Positions 55,973 through 64,000 of a DNA stretch of 64,000 bases are shown here, piece by piece. The notes below the pieces were generated by a model. It worked only from the letters and a program-made list of their open reading frames with translations, ran no database searches and had not been told where the DNA came from. A program made the translations under genes and the position numbers. The stretch covers positions 476,377-540,376 of the forward strand of contig NC_091883.1 of NCBI RefSeq assembly GCF_019399895.1. The letters are read 5' to 3'. Numbering within the stretch: the first letter of the stretch is position 1; the number at the start of each line of letters is the position of its first letter. The DNA comes from Cardiocondyla obscurior. Lineage: Eukaryota; Arthropoda; Insecta; Hymenoptera; Formicidae.

Positions 55973-58900
55973 TTAATTTTTCATTTTCCTAATTTTATTA
56001 GGATGAATTATTTTTAATTTTCCTTTTACACATATTTTAATATTTCCGTTTGGTAAAATGTCCAAAATTGTAAAAGGTCCCGAATATTGATCGCTTAATT
56101 TTCCTTTCTTTGGCTCATTTAAAAGGAAAATTTGATCATTGATTTGAAATATTTGTGGATTAATTTTCTTATCATAATAAAATTTTGATTTCATTTTGGA
56201 TGCAATTAAACATTACCTTGCCAATTCTTGAACAGTATGAATATTTGTCATTAATTTATTTAAATAATCATCATATGTTTCTCCTTTAATTTCATCAATT
56301 ATTTCACTGGATGGTTCTCTGGCTATTTTACCAAATACCAACTCATAGGGAGTATATCCAGTGGATTCATGAACACTTGTATTATAAGAAAATGTTGCAT
56401 ATTCTAATAATTCATCCCATTCAGTGAATTTATTTACATATTGTTTTAAATATTCTACTAAAACCAAATGTGACCGTTCTAAAGCTCCATTGGCTTGTGG
56501 ATAGAAGGCCGTTGTTCTGAATTGTTTAATCTTAAATTGTTTTGCAAATCTTTTCATTAAGTTACTCATAAAATTTGTTCCTCGATCAGTTAAAATTACT
56601 TTAGGTGCACCGAATATACAAATAAAATATTTTAATAAAGCATCTGCAACTTTAACTGCAGTAATTGATTTGAAAGGAATTGCTAAGGAAAATTTAGTTA
56701 GATGGTCTTGAATTGTTAGTATATAGGAGTTTTCTTTTGTGGTTTCTGGTAATGGACCGACAATGTCCATTGATATTTTTTCAAATGACGAAAAAGGTGT
56801 GTCAGTGATTAACATGGGTTGCTTAGTTTTTACTCTTATTAATTTTTTCTTCTGACATTGTAAACACTGATCAATAAAATTTTGTATTTCAGATTTCATA
56901 TTATTCCAGAAAAATTTTTGCCGAATTCTGTTATACGTCTTGGTTATTCCTTTATGACCCCCGATTTTTGAAGAATGAGATTCTTCAATAATATTTTTTC
57001 GTTTTTCTATTTTTGGAATAATCACAAGCCCATGACACACTATGATTTTAATTGGCATTCCTCTAATTGATTCTTGAATTTGATTTAAAATTTCTTTCCA
57101 TCCGACATTATCAACTTCTGTCTTTGCAATATTAACTATTTCAATTAAATTTCCTTTAAAGATTTCACGTAGTTTCTGAGTAAGCAATAATAACGTTTCT
57201 CTGGTCATTTTTTCATTATTATTTTCTTTACAAATTAAAATTAAATGAAATTTATTTCCCTTTTTAATTACTTCAATATTTCCTACTGTCTTTTCTCTAA
57301 TTTTAGGTATTAAATTCTGTTTATATAATTGTTTTCCTCCTTCATCACATGGTTTATGATCTGCAGTCAGAAAATATAAATAATGTTCTTTCCGCATAAA
57401 AATTTGATCTCGACTATTAATTATACTTTGTTTTTGATTCCGAGTTAACATTTGTTTTTCCATTTCTTGTGTTGATTCATCGATGTCCATTTCATTAAAA
57501 TTTATTTCAAAATTTGAATCTGAATCGCTTTCTTCTTCATTTCCTTTAAAATAATTTCCTTCATTTTCATAAATTTGTTCATCTTGATCTTCTTCCTCTG
57601 ATAATTCTTGTTCTATTTCAAAATTTTCTTCGTTTATGCTTATTCTTTGGTTTAATTCATTTGGCATTATTTTTCTTTGATTATATTCTTCTTCGTCTTC
57701 CTCCAATTCTTCAGATAATCTTTCTATTATTTGTTGAAGATTTGGCGGTATTGCAATTTGTTGTTCAAGTGTGTTTGTTAAAATTTCTTCCTCAATTGGT
57801 TCTGATTGATTTGCTATTTCATTCCTTTTTTCTTCTTCCTTTCGTTTATTTCTTAATTTCCTTAAATTCGTTCTTTTAATTATTTCCTCAGGATTTATTT
57901 GTTCTTCAATGTTAATTCGTTCCTCTGGATTTCTATGAACTTCCGCTTGAAATGTGTGTTCATAAAATAATGGTAATTTTAGTTCCTTTTTAGTGAAAGG
58001 AACACTTTCTCCTTCTGTCATATTTCGCGTTTGCATTCCAGTTGTTATCGGTTCTGGCTCTTCTTTCATTGTTCCTTCTCTTGGCGAGGCTACCAATGGT
58101 TTCGGATTCGCATTTCTTTCTCTGGCCTCCTCATCTTCCGAGCATTCTTCGATTGCATCAAGGTCTGGTTGTATCGGGTATACTCCGGTTATAGGGTTAC
58201 GTGATAACGCGTCCGCGTTTGCATTAATTTTCCCTGGTTTATAAATAATTTCATACTCATATTCAGATAATTTAATTCTCCATCGTGCGAGTCGTGAAGT
58301 AGGATCTTTTAATTTATTCAACCAAGTTAATGGTTTGTGATCTGTTATTAATGTTGCACCCGGACGGTGCAAGGGGTCCGTCCTCCCGGAACTTCTTGTA
58401 TTCCACGATAAATGATACACTTTCTTTTACTCTGAAGACTTTTTATTTCCCTTATGTTATGTTCCTTGGCTTCGGGCAGCGTTACCCCGTCGTTTCGGTT
58501 ATCAGAATGACCCGCGGACATTCGGTGGCCGCGGGTTTTATACGCGACTGTTGCCAACAGTCCGCGGATTCCGGGCGCGTAGGACAGTGACCGCGTTCGG
58601 TCATTGCCTAGGCGAAAAGTGCAAGGCGTCGATCGGTCAGCGGATTCCGCGATCGGGTGATCCGATCGACGCTGGTTGTTAACCCGGCCTTCGCGTGCGT
58701 GGCCTTGCTGTCGCCAGGGTCGGGTTACAACATTAATATAAATTTCTTTCCATATAAATAAGGTCGAAAATGTTGCACACAATATACTATCGCTAATAAT
58801 TCTTTTTCTATCGTTGAATAATTTTTCTCTGCATCATTTAATACCCGTGATGCATAACTTATCGGTTGATCTTTGCCAATTGTTCCTTGACTTAATATTC

Positions 58901-60740
58901 CTCCGATTGCTATCCCAGATGCATCGGTTGTTAAAAGAAATGGTTTGGTGAAATCTGGATATTGTAAGATTGGTTCTTTACATAATGCTTCCTTTAAAAT
59001 TTCAAAGCATTCTTGCTCCTTTTCTCCCCATTTAAATTCTTCTTCCTTCTTTAAAAAATTCGTTAATGGTTTTGCGATTTTTGAAAATCCTTTAATGAAT
59101 CTACGATAATATCCTGCTAGCCCTAAAAATTGTTTAACATTTTTCGGACTTTTAGGTACTGGAAAATTTTGCACTGCTTCAATTTTCTTAGGATCCGGTT
59201 TTACCTCATCTTTTCCAATTATGTGCCCTAAATACGTTACTTCTTTTCTTAAAAATTCACATTTATCCAGTTGAAATTTCAAGTTTGCTTGTCTTATTCG
59301 CGCAGTTAATTTTTCGAATTTAATTGCATGTTCCGTTAATGAACTTGAATATAAGACTATATCATCTAAATAAACGAAAATTTCATTCCCCTGCATCCCA
59401 GTTAAAACCAAATCCATTAATCTTTGAGAAGTTGCCAGAGCATTTTTTAAACCAAATGGCATTCGGTCGAACTCATAATGACCATGTGGAGTAGAAATTG
59501 CTGTTTTATGACTATCGTCTGGATGCATTTTAATTTGATGAAAACCCGAGACTAAATCAAATATTGAGAAATATTTTGCTCCTCCTAATTGATCTAATAT
59601 TTTTGTTATATTTGGCAATGGATATGCATCGCCTACCGTCTTATCGTTTAATGCACGGAAATCTAACACCATGCGCCAGCGTTTCTGTCCTTTTGAATCT
59701 GCTTTCTTTGGAACTATCCATACAGGCGTATTATACGGTGACTCTGATTGTTTTATTATTTTCTGATCTAATAAATCCTTTACTTGTTTATTTATTTCTT
59801 TTTTATGTATTACTGGAAATCTGTATTGTCGCGTATTTATCGGTAGTTCATTTACTGTCGGAACGCGATGTTTTAAAATATTCGTATGCCCAAGTGGTTC
59901 ATCTGGCAAATGAAAGCAAACTGAATTCTTTTCAATTAATTCTTCAACATGTAGTCTTTCTTCTTTATTCAAGTGCTCTAATCTTAACAAATTAATTATT
60001 TTATCTTTTCTTCCTGTTTCTTTGATTGTAAAACATGATTTTGAGTATTGATTATTGCTACCTAAATAGCTTTCTTCAATATCTAATTCTGTTTCCTGTT
60101 TTTCTTCTATTTCAAAGTCATAAATCTTTACTGTCGGAATATATACTCTTTCTTCTTCTTCAGTTGTATTTATTATTTGCAAATATGCTTTAGCATCCTT
60201 AACTGTAACTAAAGCGTCTCCTAAGTAGACTCCCTGCGTTACATTTAATCGCGGAACATATCCTTCTTTTAATTCTGAATTTGCTATTTTTATATGCATT
60301 TGTTTAATGCTTCTGGGAGGAATTACAAATGTTTCTTCTCTCTCGGCAAACGGTACGCGAACGTTGTTCCATTCTAACTGATTTAATTCATAATTTACTT
60401 TTACTTGAAATTGCTTAAAGAAATCTGAACCCAGAATTCCATCCTGCGGAATCGGAAAATCGTTTTCTACCAAGTGAAAGTTGACTCGACATCCTAAGAT
60501 ATCTATTTGTACCAGTCCTAAGGTGGTTACAATATGCGTCGTTATCCCGCTTAGTTTTAAGATTTCGTTCCGTTCAATGGGAGTATCTGTTGTTACAAAA
60601 TTTCTTTTAATTATATTCGGCCCAGCGCCGCTGTCAACAAGTAATCTTAATTTTTTAGTAAAATTAATGCTTCCCAAATTTACTGATGGAACATCGTCCA
60701 TTCGGGCTATATTTACTGTTCGCTCTGAGATTCTGGTTCT
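55973..60740 (-). pseudogene. pol: Gypsy pol polyprotein, element C, split by a solo LTR
   Basis: Protease with LLVDSGAGPNII near 60620-60650, entered by -1 frameshift from gag (the pol frame is open upstream of ATG 60701). RT with FVYLDD near 59370. RNase H is interrupted by the insertion 58352-58732. It then has the acidic linker, macro-like segment (57425-57030), integrase with MDIVGP (catalytic Asp kept), and the shared TAA at 56215-56213 followed by the integrase tail 56194-55973. The position mutated to TGA in A is AGA here. Confidence 0.9.
58352..58732 (-). mobile_element. Solo LTR (381 bp) inserted in pol of element C
   Basis: Termini TGTTG...CAACA and a 4-bp duplication TTAA (58348-58351 and 58733-58736). 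On the minus strand it has a TATA box (GTATAAAACC) followed ~100 bp later by GAAATAAAAAG, the normal U3-R-U5 order. A family different from the other LTRs here. Confidence 0.78.
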
Positions 60741-62044
60741 CCCGTAATCATTCGCGTAGGGCGAGTTTTGATATTTCCCGGAGTCGCCCCATTCTTCGCG
60801 GGAATCTGCCCGTTTCCCTGATTTTGAAAATTTTGTTGAGAATTATCGTAAATTCTCTTTCGACATTCTTTCAAAATATGTCCTGGTTTCTTACAATACA
60901 TGCAAATTATTGTATTCCGATTAAAACCATTATGATTGTAATTTTGATTTGTATTATTTAAGTTTCGATTTTGAGAATTAAAATTTGGTCTCAGGAAATT
61001 ATTTCCTCGAGTATTAAAATTTTGTTGACGATTGATCGGATTTTGATTCATAAATGTCGTTTGCTCACGCCTAAAATTATTATTTTGATTTGCGGCATTA
61101 TCTCTTTGTGTATTAAACATGTTCCGGTTACCGTTCCTATTCACTTGCGGTCTGTTTATTTGCCAGCACTTATCAGCTGTATGGCCTTTCTTCTGGCAGT
61201 ATTGACAACTCACTACTTCTGCTTCTACGCGACGTGCCGATGCCCTTTTTTCCATAGGCGTATTCTCTGCTAGTACAAGTCGTCTTATCATATTCGATGT
61301 CTCTAACTCTTTTTCGGCTTCAATTGCGCGACCCTCAACTAAATCAAACGATCCCTTTTTATTTATTATTATCTCTTTATTTATTCCCCGTAAAAAACTT
61401 GTTTTAAGATGTTCGTCAACAGATTTCTTAAATTCTTCACTTATTTCTCCTGTCTCTCTTTTCTGAGCATCTAAAATTCTTTTCCCTAACTCTCTCACTC
61501 GATTAGCGTATGCAACAACTTTTTCATCCTTCTTTTGACATAAATATGCTAACCGTCCCTGAGCTTCATAAACTGATTCTCTCGGCCCATATTTTGTTCT
61601 TAAAAACTCGACAAATTCTCGCATATTATTAAATGCTTTCCCCAAAATTGACCTATGTGCGTCCCCTTTTAATTTATTTCGAACCGCTCTAACTAAATTT
61701 ATTTCTTGAGAAGGTGCGACCATGGAAAGTGCTTCTTCGCATCCTTCTACGAAATATACAAATGAAATATTTTCTCCGTCAAAACTGGGCACTGCTTCTA
61801 ACGCATCTTTCAATGAAAAACGAAAATAGTTTCCTAAAATTCCTTCGGTTATTCCCGATTGAGGTGAACGTTCACTCGCTGTTTGACTCGACTCGATTTG
61901 TTGTAATCTTTGTATTGCATTATTCTGTTGCCTAATTAATGCCCGTAATTCATCTACCTCACTTGTTCCTTCCCTTTCATTTCCTTCATTTGCACTAGTG
62001 CTTGCTCCTAAATTTGCTTGTACTGGACTACGTTGAACCGCCAT
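60713..62044 (-). CDS. gag: Gag of element C
   Basis: 443 residues, intact. An N-terminal coiled coil (DELRALIRQQNNAIQRLQQ), a capsid region (DALEAVPSFDGENISFVYFV), then two CCHC knuckles (CQYC...C and CMYC...C) separated by an N/Q/R-rich stretch. It ends TAA at 60715-60713, and pol overlaps in the -1 frame. Copy A's gag lies outside the window. Confidence 0.87.
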   Translation of the reverse strand: MAVQRSPVQANLGASTSANEGNEREGTSEVDELRALIRQQNNAIQRLQQIESSQTASERSPQSGITEGILGNYFRFSLKDALEAVPSFDGENISFVYFVEGCEEALSMVAPSQEINLVRAVRNKLKGDAHRSILGKAFNNMREFVEFLRTKYGPRESVYEAQGRLAYLCQKKDEKVVAYANRVRELGKRILDAQKRETGEISEEFKKSVDEHLKTSFLRGINKEIIINKKGSFDLVEGRAIEAEKELETSNMIRRLVLAENTPMEKRASARRVEAEVVSCQYCQKKGHTADKCWQINRPQVNRNGNRNMFNTQRDNAANQNNNFRREQTTFMNQNPINRQQNFNTRGNNFLRPNFNSQNRNLNNTNQNYNHNGFNRNTIICMYCKKPGHILKECRKRIYDNSQQNFQNQGNGQIPAKNGATPGNIKTRPTRMITGEPESQSEQ

Positions 62045-62105
62045 TTTTGAATTTTCTTATACTATCCTGAGTTTATTTTCAAAATTTTCCTCACAATCCT
62101 TTGCT

Positions 62106-62123
62106 ATCCCACCGCTGTCACCA
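62106..62123 (-). promoter_or_regulatory. Primer-binding site, tRNA-Leu-like (element C)
   Basis: Minus strand TGGTGACAGCGGTGGGAT. It matches the complement of a leucine tRNA 3' end as I recall it, with one mismatch. It lies 13 bp inside the 5' LTR. Confidence 0.5.
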
Positions 62124-62136
62124 AAAATTTTATAAC

Positions 62137-62645
62137 TGTCACGTCCTGATAAATGTAATTATTTAGTCCGTTTTTTAGTCAATTCATTTAAGAACTTTAC
62201 CCGGGACCGGACAAGGATTGCGAGATTATTTCTTTGCTTTTAATCGTCTGGACCGAAAAGATAAAGATTTCTGTAAGTCACAAAACGCGGATCAGTTTTA
62301 GGAATTATATTAAAATTCGGATAATTGATCTGGAAATCAATCAAAATTAATTTATATTTTGATTTATTTAATTCAGTTATTCGTTTTAATTTCTGGATTA
62401 GGGAGAAAGGATTTTGTTTCGTTTCAAGGGCTCTCTTGACCTGGTATCGGAGTCGTTTTATTTGAACTCGTTTACCGGCGCGTTTCTTCATTAGAAATTT
62501 CAAAATCTAAATTATTCATTCAGCGGCGGCAGCAGAAAATCTTCGGAAATCTTTTTGCGCGCGCTCCATAAAGAAGCGACCAAACCCAACGCGACACTCT
62601 TCGTCCGCGAGGTTCTACAGAAACACCTCCAAGGAATAAATAATA
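62137..62645 (-). repeat. 5' LTR of element C, downstream part (cut by element E)
   Basis: Two differences from the matching part of 44272-45453. The remainder should continue beyond element E, outside the window. Confidence 0.9.
62240..62491 (-). CDS. LTR-encoded small basic protein, element C 5' LTR
   Basis: 83 residues, intact, start MKKRAGKR, one or two residues different from the 3' LTR version (NKSKYKL against NKPRYKL). In the 5' LTR it lies in the RNA leader upstream of gag. Confidence 0.58.
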   Translation of the reverse strand: MKKRAGKRVQIKRLRYQVKRALETKQNPFSLIQKLKRITELNKSKYKLILIDFQINYPNFNIIPKTDPRFVTYRNLYLFGPDD

Positions 62646-63166
62646 TGTGGGTGCGGATTTGTCCGCACCTCGGCAGATGACGGTACCGGTATCACCTGCG
62701 GCCGGCCGTCGGCGCAAGCAAGTGATAGTGCCGCGCACTATCTTCTCCCTTGCCTAGCAACAGCCCGGCTTGGCAACGGGATCCTGGACCCTGGACCTTA
62801 TACCTTCTAGAAGCCTTTTCGTCAGCTTCCGCTGACGCAGCATTGCATCAGCTCGTATGATGCACCGGGAAGTCCCGTCTTTAACAAAGGGCTGATAAGC
62901 CACAAAGAGACTTCCTCTTGCGCTTCCTTGCTGGCGACGCGTCGGAGCGTCAGTCCAGCACTCGAAGTCGTTCCGCGCGCACGCGACGATTTTCATTTAA
63001 TTTTATATCGAGTCTTCGTATTTCTTATTTACTTTGTCATCGTCTCTTCCCTTTTTATATTGGTTTTATATTGGTTGAAATATACTTTATTAACTTTACT
63101 TTTCTCTTGGGTTATTTCGCTATACATCCTGCGCGTTTCCTATCCCGCGAATTAGTGAGATTCCCA
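62646..63166 (+). repeat. Probable 5' LTR of element E (~521 bp)
   Basis: Left end TGTGGGTGCGG at the junction with LTR C. The right end CCCA is placed three bases before the primer site and is approximate. Confidence 0.7.
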
Positions 63167-63169
63167 AAT

Positions 63170-63187
63170 TGGTGACCCCGACGTGAT
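63170..63187 (+). promoter_or_regulatory. Primer-binding site, tRNA-Trp (element E)
   Basis: TGGTGACCCCGACGTGAT, identical to the site in D. Confidence 0.75.
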
Positions 63188-63263
63188 CTGAGTGTTCCGT
63201 CGCCCAAGTGACTACTTGTTTTTGACTTGACTCCAAGTTATTTGTGCGCGAGTTCTTGTGAAC

Positions 63264-64000
63264 ATGGCCAACATGCTCACCCCGTCGAAGGAGATGTCCT
63301 CCGCTGAATCGGACCAGCCTGCGACAGGCGAGGCTGCCTCGGCCGATTACGTCGACCTGACTCGCAACGACGGGCCAACGGCTTCCCCTCGTGCGGCTCA
63401 ATCAACGCCTCACGCGGCGCCTCCGCCGCCGCGCGTGCCTGGCACTCATCCGGAGGAAACTTCGGAGCTGGCAGCCAGCTGCCGACTTCCGGCCTTTTGG
63501 AAGGACAACCCGGAGTTGTGGTTCTTCCAGGTGGAAGCCACCTTTCAAATCCACCGCATCACCGCCGATAGCAGCAAATTCAACATGGTGGTTGCCAAGC
63601 TCGATGTCGACAGCCTCCAGGAGGTGGCCGACATCATCAAGAAGCCTCCTGCCTCCGGCAAGTACAATCGCCTTAAGGCATCTATTCTTGAACGCTTAAG
63701 CGATTCCGCGGATCGCCAGTTGCGAAAGCTTCTCACTCAGCTAGAGCTGGGTGACAGAAAGCCGTCCCAGTTGCTTCGCCATATGCGAACTCTGGCTGGC
63801 GACAGGGCCACCGAGGCCGTTCTACGCGTCAAGTGGCTCGATTTACTTCCGGCTAGCTCGCAGAGACTTTTGCGTATTTTTCACGCGTCAACGCTCGACG
63901 AACTCGCGACCGCGGCCGACGAGATGATGGACAATGGCTCTCAAGTCATGGCCATCTCCCAGCCTCCGAAGAAGATTAAAACCGAAGTGTCAGCGACGCC
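63264..64000 (+). CDS. gag: Gag of element E, cut by the window edge
   Basis: Open from ATG 63264 to the last base (about 245 codons). After a variable A/P/T-rich N-terminus it has LPAFWKDNPELWFFQVEA, LQEVADIIKKPP and LLTQLELGDRKPSQLLRHM, the same blocks as D's gag (37834-38724). D lacks an intact N-terminus, so E shows what that region should look like. Confidence 0.88.
   Translation, partial: MANMLTPSKEMSSAESDQPATGEAASADYVDLTRNDGPTASPRAAQSTPHAAPPPPRVPGTHPEETSELAASCRLPAFWKDNPELWFFQVEATFQIHRITADSSKFNMVVAKLDVDSLQEVADIIKKPPASGKYNRLKASILERLSDSADRQLRKLLTQLELGDRKPSQLLRHMRTLAGDRATEAVLRVKWLDLLPASSQRLLRIFHASTLDELATAADEMMDNGSQVMAISQPPKKIKTEVSAT

Larger units (their letters stand above)
44272..62645 (-). 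mobile_element. Env-bearing Ty3/Gypsy element C, minus strand, with nested insertions
   Basis: On the minus strand: 5' LTR (from 62645, cut by element E), primer site, gag, pol, env, Tudor-1, Tudor-2, polypurine tract, 3' LTR (45453-44272). The two LTRs differ at two positions in about 508 comparable bases, so the insertion is young. Insertions inside: solo-LTR-like 45810-51882 (with hAT copy 2) and solo LTR 58352-58732. It landed in B's 3' LTR. Confidence 0.93.
62646..64000 (+). mobile_element. Ty3/Gypsy element E (relative of D), 5' end only
   Basis: LTR, tRNA-Trp primer site and gag open to the window edge. Inserted in C's 5' LTR, directly after AATAATA. It is GC-rich relative to A-C, and its gag resembles D's. 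Confidence 0.85.

Noticed and set aside
58352..58732. TTAA-flanked insertion as a piggyBac-type element
   Set aside because: Ends are TGTTG...CAACA rather than piggyBac-like CCC termini, and it has TATA then AATAAA in LTR order. The TTAA is a chance 4-bp Gypsy-type duplication.

Overview
This window is eukaryotic, not bacterial. It contains no recognisable host housekeeping gene and is almost entirely nested transposable elements. The families seen (env-bearing Ty3/Gypsy elements, BEL/Pao, hAT, a purine-rich LINE), the ~74-84 bp introns and the AT-rich base composition fit an insect. A hymenopteran such as an ant is my best guess, but the sequence does not prove it.

Layout. 1-9806: Ty3/Gypsy element A (+), entering from the left with pol, then env, two Tudor-domain ORFs and a 1191-bp LTR that carries its own small ORF. 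9807-14705: degenerate LINE (+). 14738-15219: remnant of a CCCH-RING zinc-finger gene. About 15653-18472: 5' part of a BEL/Pao element (+), cut by element B. 18473-44271: Ty3/Gypsy element B (+), interrupted by hAT copy 1 (22837-27503, 8-bp TSD) and by a young Ty3/Gypsy element D (36274-42604, two 732-bp LTRs). 44272-62645: element C (-), a close relative of A, inserted in B's 3' LTR. C carries a ~1.6-kb solo-LTR-like insertion (45810-51882, 4-bp TSD) that contains hAT copy 2 (46878-51333, 8-bp TSD), and a 381-bp solo LTR in pol (58352-58732, TSD TTAA). 62646-64000: 5' end of element E (+, relative of D), inserted in C's 5' LTR. The deepest stack is BEL > B > C > solo LTR > hAT2.

Main biological points. 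(1) Elements A, B and C share an unusual plan: gag, then pol with a possible macro-like domain between RNase H and integrase, then a spliced glycoprotein gene, then one or two Tudor-domain ORFs, then long LTRs that encode a basic or proline-rich small protein. Tudor proteins are central to the piRNA pathway, so a Tudor ORF carried by a retroelement is a candidate counter-silencing or germline-targeting factor. (2) The hAT element carries a second gene on the opposite strand. It has three exons with two 74-nt introns and encodes a coiled-coil, Q/P-rich, RGG-box protein. The two hAT copies have complementary defects. (3) A and B keep a hairpin beside the polypurine tract although its sequence is not conserved.

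Most copies are broken (nonsense codons, frameshifts, lost start codons). Several breaks are shared by A and C and so were inherited from a common source. All reading is by eye; no database search was run.
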